From Hyphomonas sediminis (GTDB lineage: Bacteria; Pseudomonadota; Alphaproteobacteria; Caulobacterales; Hyphomonadaceae): 64,000 bases of DNA. The DNA lies in contig NZ_JAIEZP010000001.1 of NCBI RefSeq assembly GCF_019679475.1, positions 620,001 to 684,000 of the forward strand, written 5' to 3'. Shown here one piece after another: positions 38,577-46,301 of this stretch. Numbering within the stretch: position 1 is the stretch's first letter; each line of letters opens with the position of its first letter. Under the pieces are notes generated by a model. It was given only the letters and a program-made list of their open reading frames with translations, searched no databases and was not told the origin of the DNA. The translations under genes were made by a program, and so were the position numbers.

Positions 38577-39386
38577 TTAGATTTCCGCTTCGAATTCCAG
38601 CTCAACCGGGCCGGTCATGTAGACGTGGTCGTCGCTTTCGCGCCAGTCGATGATGAGATCGCCGCCATCGAGGATCATACGGGCCTTGCGACCGGTGAGC
38701 CCGGCGCGGGCCGCGCAGACGAGCGCAGCGCAGGCGCCGGTGCCACATGCCTTGGTGAGACCAGCGGCCCGTTCCCAGACGCGCAGGCGGATGGTTTCCC
38801 GATCGATCACCTGGGCAAAGCCGACATTGGTGCCTTCCGGGAACAGCGGGTGCCATTCCACCAGCGGGCCGATGGCCGGAATATCGTAGGCGGCCACATC
38901 CTTCACGAAGAAGACCGCATGGGGGTTACCCATCGAGACGACGGCCGGGCGGGCGAGGATCGGCGCATCAATCGGCCCGATTTTCAGGTCAACACCGCGC
39001 ACATCCATCTTTTCGGAGAGGGGAATGTCTTCCCAGCCCATCTGGGGCGAGCCCATATCGACTGTGATGAGGCCGCCGTCGGCGCGATAGGCGTGCAGCA
39101 TGTCCGCCTCGGTCTGGATGGTGACGCGGTCCTTGCCGGTTTCCTCCAGCATCAGCAGGCCGACACAGCGGGTGGCATTGCCACAGGCGGAAACTTCCGA
39201 GCCATCCGAGTTCCAGATGCGCATGAACACATCCTTGGTGGCGTCGCGTTCCATCGCGATCACCTGGTCGGCTTTCAGGTCTTCAGCGATCTTGCGGATC
39301 TGGTCCACAGTCGGCGTGAACGCCGTCGAGCGCGCATCGAATATGGCAAAGGCATTGCCCGCGCCGTTCATCTTCCAGAGCTTCAT
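38577..39386 (-). CDS. dapF: Diaminopimelate epimerase DapF
   Basis: DapF interconverts LL- and meso-diaminopimelate for lysine and peptidoglycan. The 269-residue protein has both catalytic cysteines: ACGNATRC (Cys68) and KACGTGACA (Cys214), with the MGNPHAVFF strand between. Genome order dapF-mtaB-ftsY is common in alphaproteobacteria. Confidence 0.97.
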   Translation of the reverse strand: MKLWKMNGAGNAFAIFDARSTAFTPTVDQIRKIAEDLKADQVIAMERDATKDVFMRIWNSDGSEVSACGNATRCVGLLMLEETGKDRVTIQTEADMLHAYRADGGLITVDMGSPQMGWEDIPLSEKMDVRGVDLKIGPIDAPILARPAVVSMGNPHAVFFVKDVAAYDIPAIGPLVEWHPLFPEGTNVGFAQVIDRETIRLRVWERAAGLTKACGTGACAALVCAARAGLTGRKARMILDGGDLIIDWRESDDHVYMTGPVELEFEAEI

Positions 39387-39440
39387 GGACCGGATTCCTA
39401 GATTTCCCCAGACACGCGAAACCGCGCTCCCCCCTGCCCC

Positions 39441-39857
39441 TTATTTCGGAACGCGGGCCGAGACAATCCAGCCGGAGGCCTGAACCGCCAAAGCAGCCAG
39501 CAAAAGCAGTGGAACCAGCCAGTAATCGAACGCCAAAGCGAGGCCGGCGGCCAGAACGCAGGCATAGTCGACCAGATCGCTGGACATCAGCCATCCGGCC
39601 GGCGCGCGGGCGCGCCGCACGTCGAGCAGCGTCACGTTCCGCCAGATACGCCCCATATCGGGAGGCCCAAACACAGCCAGAAGCTGTTTAGGGTCCAGAA
39701 TGCCGGTCATTTCCGCCAGATCCGACATGCGAGCCTCACCATTCGCAATCATCTGCTTCCGGCTGGACGTGCCCAGCAGGCTGACAATTGCCGAGAGGGT
39801 CACGCCCAGCGCGAGCGCGAACTCGGTAAATCCGGAATATGGAGGATAGCCGCCCAT
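39441..39857 (-). CDS. Small membrane protein of unknown function
   Basis: From the ATG at 39857 the product is 138 residues with one N-terminal and two C-terminal hydrophobic helices (LALGVTLSAIVSLLG; DYACVLAAGLALAFDYWLVPLLLLAAL). The ribosome-binding site is weak, and longer frames overlap mch. No family recognised. Spacing suggests a unit with mch upstream and dapF downstream. Confidence 0.55.
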   Translation of the reverse strand: MGGYPPYSGFTEFALALGVTLSAIVSLLGTSSRKQMIANGEARMSDLAEMTGILDPKQLLAVFGPPDMGRIWRNVTLLDVRRARAPAGWLMSSDLVDYACVLAAGLALAFDYWLVPLLLLAALAVQASGWIVSARVPK

Positions 39858-39888
39858 CGGGAGAATATAGGGTGAGCTACCGCTTACG

Positions 39889-40941
39889 CTAGCGGGCGCG
39901 CGGGATGGCGGCCCAATAGTCGAAGTCGAGCAGGACGCGGGTGTCGTGCTTGCCGGCGTCGTCCTTGTGGATGAAGGCACCGGGATCGGCATCCTTCACC
40001 GCGACGAGACGCAGGCGCAGGGCCCCGCAGGTTTCCGACAGCTCGGCTTTGTCCAGCACTTCGCTCCAGGCATAGATCGTATCGCCCGCGAAGAGCGGGT
40101 TCACATGCGTGCCCGCATTGATGGCGAGGATCTGGCCAGCGTTTTCAAGCCCGTTGAACGCCAGCGAGCGGGCAATCGAGATCACCACGCCGCCATAGAT
40201 CAGGCGCTTGCCGAAACGGCTGGATTTCTGGCCATGCGCATCGAAGTGAACTTTGGCGGTGTTCTGATAAAGGCGCGTGGCGATCTGATGCTCGGCCTCC
40301 TCAACGGTCATCCCGTCGACATGGTTGATCTTCTCGCCGGTCTCATAATCCTCAAAGACATGCCGGCTGCCCGACTGAGCGAACGGCCAGGCCTTCATTT
40401 CGGGATAGCCGACCAGGTCTTCCTGGGCGACGGCAGCGGGAAGCTCCGGCACGACCGCTTCAGGCGCGGGCGAGGCGGCGTCGCGCTTGTTGACCATCAC
40501 CCAGCGGACATAGCTCATCACTTCTTCGCCGCGCTGGTTGAGGCCCTTGGTGCGGACCCAGACGACGCCGGTCTTGCCGTTGGAGTTTTCCTTTACGCCG
40601 ATCACGTCGGAGGTGGCGCGTAGTGTATCGCCCGGCAGGACGGGGCGCAGGATGCGACCATCGGCATAGCCGAGATTGGCGACCGCGTTCAGGGAAATGT
40701 CCGGCACGGTCTTGCCGAAGACAATGTGGAAGGCGTGCAACGGATCAACGCAAAGACCCGACATACCGGCGGCCTTGGCAAACTCGGCCGATGAATACTG
40801 GGCGAAGCGATTGCCTGTGAGGGCGCGGTAAAGGGCGATATCGCCCTCCGTCACCGTCTGAGGCGTTGCATGAATAAGGGATTCGCCGGGACGGAAGTCC
40901 TCGAAGAAATTGCCGGGATTGGATTTGACGCCCGTTGCCAT
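39889..40941 (-). CDS. mch: Mesaconyl-CoA hydratase (MaoC-type)
   Basis: Likely the enzyme of the ethylmalonyl-CoA pathway that hydrates mesaconyl-CoA (C1) to beta-methylmalyl-CoA. The 350 residues contain two hot-dog MaoC domains; the first has DFRPGESLIHATPQTVTEGD and GLCVDPLHAFHIVFG, the second EDYETGEKINHVDGMTVEEA and the GGVVISIARSL helix. Length fits mesaconyl-CoA hydratase. A CitE-like CoA-ester lyase lies a few genes upstream on the same strand, supporting the assignment. Other genes of the pathway (ccr, ecm, mcd) are not in the window. Confidence 0.85.
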   Translation of the reverse strand: MATGVKSNPGNFFEDFRPGESLIHATPQTVTEGDIALYRALTGNRFAQYSSAEFAKAAGMSGLCVDPLHAFHIVFGKTVPDISLNAVANLGYADGRILRPVLPGDTLRATSDVIGVKENSNGKTGVVWVRTKGLNQRGEEVMSYVRWVMVNKRDAASPAPEAVVPELPAAVAQEDLVGYPEMKAWPFAQSGSRHVFEDYETGEKINHVDGMTVEEAEHQIATRLYQNTAKVHFDAHGQKSSRFGKRLIYGGVVISIARSLAFNGLENAGQILAINAGTHVNPLFAGDTIYAWSEVLDKAELSETCGALRLRLVAVKDADPGAFIHKDDAGKHDTRVLLDFDYWAAIPRAR

Positions 40942-40987
40942 GTCTCGCCCTCATTGCTGATGGGCGAGCCTTAGCGCCTTCCGGGCC

Positions 40988-41257
40988 TTAGCTCCAGAAG
41001 CGCGAAGGAACGCCCATTACGGTTTCGGCGAACACCTGCATGTGAGGGGCGGCCGAAATCAAGGCGGAATTCAAAAGCGGCATGCAAGCGAGCGCAATCG
41101 CCGCAGTCCCGAGGATGCCGGCCATCAGATGCTGGTCGCGGCGATCGGCGAACTCCTCAAAGGCCCGGTTCCCCATGACCAGCCATGGCAGCCCGAAGGC
41201 CGTGAAGGCGGAAAAGCCAAGGAGAAGACCGGCAGTTGAGAGGGCGATAAGCAACAT
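40988..41257 (-). CDS. Small two-helix membrane protein
   Basis: An 89-residue product with two hydrophobic segments (MLLIALSTAGLLLGFSAFTAFGL and MAGILGTAAIALACMPLL) and a short polar end. No family recognised. It lies between arsC and mch on the same strand with small gaps, which supports it being a real gene in that unit. Confidence 0.6.
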   Translation of the reverse strand: MLLIALSTAGLLLGFSAFTAFGLPWLVMGNRAFEEFADRRDQHLMAGILGTAAIALACMPLLNSALISAAPHMQVFAETVMGVPSRFWS

Positions 41258-41342
41258 GATTGCCCTTATCGCCTGTCAGGGCTGAGAAACCGCCAAGCAA
41301 ATCGTTCAAATTTTATCGAATTCGGGCCCGGATGGCCTGAAA

Positions 41343-41690
41343 TCAAAGGATTTCGAGCAGATTCTCAATCGGCCGCCCAAGCGCGGCCTTGCGGCCATTG
41401 ATGCCGATGGGACGCTGGATGAGCTTCGGGTTCTCCGCCATTGCGGCGTAGACTTCCTCGTCAGGGGCCGTCTCGGAAAGACCCGCCGCATCTGCATCCT
41501 TCTTGCGGAGGAATTCGCGCGGCGATTTCGCCTTCAGCTTCTTCGCAATGTCCTTCAGCTCGTCGACCGAAAGCCGCTCGGCCTCAGTCATGTATTTGCG
41601 AACCTTTGGCTCGATCCCGTTTTCTTTCAGCAGCTCAAGACCGTTGCGTGAGGTCGAGCAGCCTGGATTGTGGATGAAGATATAAGCCAT
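41343..41690 (-). CDS. ArsC-family protein (arsenate reductase, glutaredoxin-type)
   Basis: The 115-residue product has the catalytic NPGCSTSRN motif (Cys11) and the RPIGINGRKAALGRP segment of ArsC/YfgD proteins. The family includes glutaredoxin-dependent arsenate reductases and YfgD-like proteins with other roles. No ars operon (arsR, arsB) is nearby, so arsenate reduction is not certain. It is the third gene of the mch-mcl minus-strand group. Confidence 0.85.
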   Translation of the reverse strand: MAYIFIHNPGCSTSRNGLELLKENGIEPKVRKYMTEAERLSVDELKDIAKKLKAKSPREFLRKKDADAAGLSETAPDEEVYAAMAENPKLIQRPIGINGRKAALGRPIENLLEIL

Positions 41691-41720
41691 GTCGGGTCTC
41701 CTGTGAGGATGGAAGCAGGA

Positions 41721-42599
41721 TCAGGCGAGCGCCCGGATCGCCTCGTCCATCGCCACGATACGGTTGGCCTCTTCCAAGTGGAGCAGCTCGGTCATCTTTC
41801 CATTCACTTTCAACACGCCCTTCCCGGCATTGGCCGGATCGGCGAACGCTTCGATGACGGCCTTCGCCTGTTCGACATCATGCGGGCTGGGCGCGAAGAT
41901 GCGATTGGCCTCGTCAACCTGGCTCGGATGGATCAGCGTCTTGCCGTCAAAGCCGAGATCGCGGCCCTGTTCGCACTCATCGCGGAAGCCGTTTTCATTC
42001 TTGATGTCGTTATAGACGCCATCGATCGCATTGAGGCTGTAGGCACGGGCTGCGGCCATCGACAGCTGAAGCGCGGTCTGGAAGGCGATCCGGTCCGGCG
42101 TCATCCGGGCACGGTATTCCTTGGCCAGATCATTCGTGCCCATGACGAATGTGGTGAGGTGCGTGCCGATGGCTGAGGCGGCGATTTCCTTGATGTTGAG
42201 GATGGCAAGCGGGGTCTCGATCATCACCCACAGGGCCATATCGTCCGGCGCGCCGGCTTCCTTCAGCAGCTGGCTGAGGCGTTCGATGTCGCGGTGGCTG
42301 GTGACCTTCGGTGCGAGCACGGCATGGGCGCCGGAAGTCGCAATCGCTTTCAGGTCGTCATGGCCCCAGGGCGTGTCGAGGCCGTTCATCCGGATCACGA
42401 TCTCGCGCTTGCCATAACCGCCCTGGGAGACAGCCGCGAGAATGGCGGCGCGGGCCTCTTCCTTGGCTTCCGGCGCAACAGCGTCTTCAAGATCCAGGAT
42501 CAGCGTGTCGGCGGGGATCTCCCGGGCCTTTTCGAGCGCGCGGGTGTTAGCCCCCGGCATATAGAGACAGGAGCGGCGCGGACGGTGCTTGGTGGACAT
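41721..42599 (-). CDS. CitE-like CoA-ester lyase/thioesterase (malyl-CoA type)
   Basis: HpcH/HpaI-type aldolase of 292 residues with LDLEDAVAPEAKEEAR near the N-terminus, the VMIETPLAILNIKEIA strand with the metal-binding glutamate, and GKTLIHPSQVDEANR near the end. It resembles the (3S)-malyl-CoA thioesterase/CitE-like enzymes of alphaproteobacteria rather than the longer malyl-CoA lyase. Adjacency to mch suggests a place in the ethylmalonyl-CoA route or a side reaction. The exact reaction (lyase or thioesterase) cannot be told from the sequence. Confidence 0.85.
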   Translation of the reverse strand: MSTKHRPRRSCLYMPGANTRALEKAREIPADTLILDLEDAVAPEAKEEARAAILAAVSQGGYGKREIVIRMNGLDTPWGHDDLKAIATSGAHAVLAPKVTSHRDIERLSQLLKEAGAPDDMALWVMIETPLAILNIKEIAASAIGTHLTTFVMGTNDLAKEYRARMTPDRIAFQTALQLSMAAARAYSLNAIDGVYNDIKNENGFRDECEQGRDLGFDGKTLIHPSQVDEANRIFAPSPHDVEQAKAVIEAFADPANAGKGVLKVNGKMTELLHLEEANRIVAMDEAIRALA

Positions 42600-42643
42600 G
42601 GCAGGATCGGCCCTTACATCTGATGCAGAAATCCTGAGGAGCG

Positions 42644-42856
42644 ATGCAACGCATGGACGGGGATGTCCAGATCAGACGGACCCGTCCGGGCGATTTCGAC
42701 GCGCCGGTTAAGCCCTGCGCCCCGGCTGGACCGGCGCGCGCCCGCATGCGAAGGCGCTTTGTGGAAGACGGTTTTGCAATCTGGGCGCCGGAAACGGCGG
42801 TCCGGCGGGACGAGACCTTCAAACGGTTCCAGATGGAGAAATCGCTCAATGGCTGA
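42644..42856 (+). CDS. Possible small basic protein upstream of the serine hydrolase
   Basis: A 70-residue frame starts at an ATG behind GAGGAGCG and ends inside the start of the next gene, overlapping it by 8 bases. It contains a basic patch (RARMRRRFVEDGF) and the segment AIWAPETAVRRDETFKRFQ. No family is recognised. The site, the overlap and the coupling support a real small gene, but its composition could also be chance. Confidence 0.4.
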   Translation: MQRMDGDVQIRRTRPGDFDAPVKPCAPAGPARARMRRRFVEDGFAIWAPETAVRRDETFKRFQMEKSLNG

Positions 42857-43985
42857 TGCTACCGCCACCCCAGTCTCAGGCTATGTCGCCCCCGGCTTCG
42901 AGCCTGTTCTGGAGGCATTCGAGGCGAACTTTGCAGGCGACGAGGAGCAAGGCGCGGGATTTGCCCTGCGCATTGGCGGGGAAACGCTGGTCGACATCCA
43001 TGGCGGCTGGGCCGACCGGCAGAAAGATCGCGTCTGGGCGGAAGATACGATCGTTCCGATTTATTCGGCGTCCAAAGGGATCTCGGCGCTGGTTCTGGCG
43101 ATGGCCGTGGAAAACCTGCCGGCGGGATATGAAACGCCCGTTGCCGATGTCTGGCCGGAGTTTGCCGCCGAGGGCAAAGGCGAGGTGACCATCGGCCAGA
43201 TGGTGAGCCATCAGGCCGGCCTGCCGGGCTTTGAGAAGGAAATCGACCCGGCGCTGTGGCTCGACCCGCCCGCCTGCGCGGCTGCGATTGCGACCCTCCC
43301 CCCGATGTGGCCGCCGGGAACGGCCCATGGATACCACCCCCTCACCTGGGGCTACATGCTGAATGAGATCGTGACCCGGATCACCGGGCGCACGGTGGGC
43401 GCGCTCCTCAAGGAAGAGATCTGCGGCCCCGCGGGCATCGACTTCCAGATTGGCCTGCCGGAAAAAGACGAGCCGCGCGTGGGCGATATGCTGCGCCCAA
43501 AGGCATTGGCGCCGCTGGGCGAGATCACCCCGCCGCGCCGGGCCGCCTTCGTCTCGAAATGGTCCTCGCCGGACCGGGCGGGCCGGACCTGGCGGGAAAT
43601 CGAAATCCCCTCGGCCAACGGGCACGGCACGGCGCTCGCGGTTGCGAGTCTCTATGAGGCCTACGCCCGGGGCGGAGAAATCGCCGGCGGAAAAGTGTTG
43701 ATAAAGCGGGATACGCTGGACGCGCTGACCCGGCCCCGCACAGACGGGCCGGATCTTGTGTTGCCCATGCATACGCGCTTTGGCGCCGGCATCATGATCA
43801 ACAGCCATGGCAAGTTTGGACCAAACCCGGAAACCCTGGGTCATTCAGGCTGGGGCGGCTCGATGGCGATTGCCGATCCGGCGCGGGAGCTTTCAGCGGC
43901 ATATGTGATGAACCGACAGTCGGCCTCGCTGGTGGGCGACCCACGTGCGGTGCGCCTCGTCGAGGCGGCTTATGGCTGCCTCTGA
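42849..43985 (+). CDS. Serine hydrolase, beta-lactamase/EstB family
   Basis: The 378-residue product has the nucleophile motif SASK (Ser73 to Lys76) of the class C beta-lactamase/esterase fold. A later YHPLTWGYMLNEIV segment gives the tyrosine motif, and HSGWGGS replaces the KTG box. This set is that of EstB-like esterases. No signal peptide is seen, so it is likely cytoplasmic and not an antibiotic-resistance enzyme. The ribosome-binding site lies within the small upstream frame. Confidence 0.88.
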   Translation: MADATATPVSGYVAPGFEPVLEAFEANFAGDEEQGAGFALRIGGETLVDIHGGWADRQKDRVWAEDTIVPIYSASKGISALVLAMAVENLPAGYETPVADVWPEFAAEGKGEVTIGQMVSHQAGLPGFEKEIDPALWLDPPACAAAIATLPPMWPPGTAHGYHPLTWGYMLNEIVTRITGRTVGALLKEEICGPAGIDFQIGLPEKDEPRVGDMLRPKALAPLGEITPPRRAAFVSKWSSPDRAGRTWREIEIPSANGHGTALAVASLYEAYARGGEIAGGKVLIKRDTLDALTRPRTDGPDLVLPMHTRFGAGIMINSHGKFGPNPETLGHSGWGGSMAIADPARELSAAYVMNRQSASLVGDPRAVRLVEAAYGCL

Positions 43986-44104
43986 GGGAACTGGCATACG
44001 CATTGCAACGAAGAGTACCGGAAATTGGAGGGCTCCATTTTCCGTCATGCACAAAACTTCACAGCGGCTTCCTTCCGGAACGCCGCTGTTTTCTTTTTGC
44101 GCGC

Positions 44105-45016
44105 TCAGGCTGGCCGCGCCGTGCGCGCAAGGCGGCGCGCCTTGGCGTCTCCCATCAGGCTGTCGGCCGTAAAGACGATCAGCGCGGTCCAGATGAAACC
44201 GAAGGCAATCGCATGTGTCGTGCCGAAGCCTTCCTTGAACACCAGCACGGCAATCAGGAACTGAATCGTCGGGCCAATATACTGCATCATGCCAATCGTA
44301 GAGAAGCGCAGGCGCTTGGCAGCCAGGGCGTAGAGGATCAGCGGGATCGCCGTGATCGGGCCGGCCGCCATCAGGAGCGGAATATCCCATCCCCCTTCCC
44401 CGAGCCAGCGGCCATCGGGCTGCGTCGTCGCAAACCAGACGAGCCAGCCAAGCGCGACCGGCGCCAGCAGCGCCACTTCCACGAGGAAGCCTGCGCGGCT
44501 GTCAATCGCCACTTTCTTCCGGATCACCGAATAGCAGGCAAAGGTGATGCAAAGCACCAGCGCCACCCAAGGCACCCGGCCAAATGCAAAGGCCATCACC
44601 GCGACGCCGGTCGCCGCAATCGCAACTGCGACCCACTGGGCTGGACGCAGCTTTTCCGAGAAAATCAGCATGCCGAACAGCACGTTTACGAGCGGGTTTA
44701 TGTAATAGCCCAGCGAGGCTTCCATCGTCCGGCCGGCGTTCACCGCCCAGATATAGATCGCCCAGTTGGCTCCGATCAGCAGGCCAGAGAGCGTCAGCCA
44801 GCGCAGATTGCTGCCCGTGAAGGCCGCACGTACATCCCGCCAGTTGGCCGCCACCGCAATGAAAAGGATGGCCGTCGGCACAGACCATAGCACTCGGTGA
44901 GCCAATAGCTCGAGCGCACCGGTATGTTTCATGACACGTATATAAAGCGGCAAGCTCCCCCAGATCAGGTAGGAGAGAAGCGCAGCGGGAAAACCAAGGC
45001 GAAGGGCGGAGCTCAT
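44105..45016 (-). CDS. rarD: RarD-type EamA permease
   Basis: 303 residues from the ATG at 45016 with ten predicted helices. The start 'GFPAALLSYLIWGSLPLYIRVMKH' and the 'LGYYINPLVNVLFGMLIFSEKL' segment match the RarD/chloramphenicol-sensitive family of DMT permeases. The substrate is unknown. Its start is near the plus-strand aldo/keto reductase start, with about 165 bases between. Confidence 0.88.
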   Translation of the reverse strand: MSSALRLGFPAALLSYLIWGSLPLYIRVMKHTGALELLAHRVLWSVPTAILFIAVAANWRDVRAAFTGSNLRWLTLSGLLIGANWAIYIWAVNAGRTMEASLGYYINPLVNVLFGMLIFSEKLRPAQWVAVAIAATGVAVMAFAFGRVPWVALVLCITFACYSVIRKKVAIDSRAGFLVEVALLAPVALGWLVWFATTQPDGRWLGEGGWDIPLLMAAGPITAIPLILYALAAKRLRFSTIGMMQYIGPTIQFLIAVLVFKEGFGTTHAIAFGFIWTALIVFTADSLMGDAKARRLARTARPA

Positions 45017-45182
45017 GCGGCGCGCTATACGTCCGACCGCGAAACTCCGCCACCCGGATTTTGCTCTGCGAGCAGTCAAGGCCGCCTACCACCATGGGGC
45101 GTTTGGGTATCCCGTTGCCGGGACTGGCGCTCGGCGACAGCCGCGTTAGGGTGGCGGCGAAACGATCACGGGAGTAGACGCC

Positions 45183-46199
45183 ATGCAACATCGCCGCCTC
45201 GGCAAGAGCGCCATCTATGTGTCCGACATCTGTATGGGCACAATGACCTTCGGCACCCAGACTGACGAAAAGGAAGCCTTCCGCATCCTGGACGCGAGCC
45301 TGGACGCAGGCATCAACTTCTTCGACACGGCGGAGAACTATCCGGTACCCCCCGATATCAAGTATGGCGGCCTGACCGAAGAGATCGTCGGCCGTTGGAT
45401 GAAAACCAAGGATCGGGACAGGATTATTCTTGCGACGAAGGTGTGCGGCCCTTCCCATGGTTGGATCAAAGGCGCACAACGCGGGGAGATGACCGCGCTG
45501 GACCGCCACAACATCCGCCGCGCAGTGGAGGCAAGCCTCACCCGTCTCCAGACGGACTATATCGACCTTTACCAGACCCATTGGCCCGATCACGGGACGC
45601 CGTTTGACGAAACCATGGAAGCGCTCGACGATCTGGTGCGTGAGGGTTACGTCCGCATCGTCGGCTGCTCGAACGAGGATGCCTGGGGCCTGATGAAGTC
45701 CATCGAGACATCGAGCCGTCTCGGGACTGTCCGCTATCAGACCATTCAGAATAACTTCTCACTCAACAATCGCCGGTTTGAAGACGCTTTGTCCAAAGTG
45801 TGCGATCGGGAAGGCGTGAGTCTCATCCCCTACTCCCCTCTGGGCGGCGGCGTTCTTTCAGGAAAGTATCAGGGCGGCGCATTCCCGGAGGGTGCACGGT
45901 TCTCTGCTTACGCCACACGGGGCGGCCGGCATACCGCGATGGCCCAGCGCTTCGTCAATGAGAAATCACTGGCCGCCACGGCGCGCTATATGGAGATCGC
46001 CGCCGGAGCGGGAATCAGCCCGGTGACGCTGGCGACAGCTTGGTCGAAACAACATTCTTTCGTTGCGTCCACGATTGTCGGCGTTTCGAAGCATGATCAG
46101 CTCGCCGATATTCTGGCGGCAGCCGATCTGACGCTTTCAAACGATGTGATGAAAGCCTGCGATCAGGTTTCCAGGGAAATCCTCTATCCGATGGGATAA
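45183..46199 (+). CDS. Aldo/keto reductase
   Basis: 338 residues with the N-terminal motif MQHRRLGKSAIYVSDICMGT, catalytic Asp and Tyr in FFDTAENYPVP, a Lys in ATKVCG, and the QTHWPDHGTPFDE loop. It is NADPH-dependent and would reduce aldehydes or ketones (family of Tas/YajO); no substrate can be assigned. The 45017-45182 gap holds its promoter and that of rarD. Confidence 0.9.
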   Translation: MQHRRLGKSAIYVSDICMGTMTFGTQTDEKEAFRILDASLDAGINFFDTAENYPVPPDIKYGGLTEEIVGRWMKTKDRDRIILATKVCGPSHGWIKGAQRGEMTALDRHNIRRAVEASLTRLQTDYIDLYQTHWPDHGTPFDETMEALDDLVREGYVRIVGCSNEDAWGLMKSIETSSRLGTVRYQTIQNNFSLNNRRFEDALSKVCDREGVSLIPYSPLGGGVLSGKYQGGAFPEGARFSAYATRGGRHTAMAQRFVNEKSLAATARYMEIAAGAGISPVTLATAWSKQHSFVASTIVGVSKHDQLADILAAADLTLSNDVMKACDQVSREILYPMG

Positions 46200-46229
46200 G
46201 GCGGTTCCGGCATGGCCCGAAAACGGAAT

Positions 46230-46262
46230 GGCCCCCGCCCTCTTCTCTGGAAGGCAGGGGGC
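46230..46262. terminator. Candidate bidirectional hairpin between aldo/keto reductase and ftsK
   Basis: GGCCCCCGCC (46230-46239) pairs with GGCAGGGGGCC with one mismatch around TCTTCTCTGGAA. A second overlapping G/C-rich fold is possible just after it. It lies between two converging genes. No T tract follows, so it may act with Rho or as an mRNA end barrier. Confidence 0.4.
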
Positions 46263-46301
46263 CGCCCCTTGGGGGCCCACCATGGCTGAAGAGAGAGAAG
46301 T

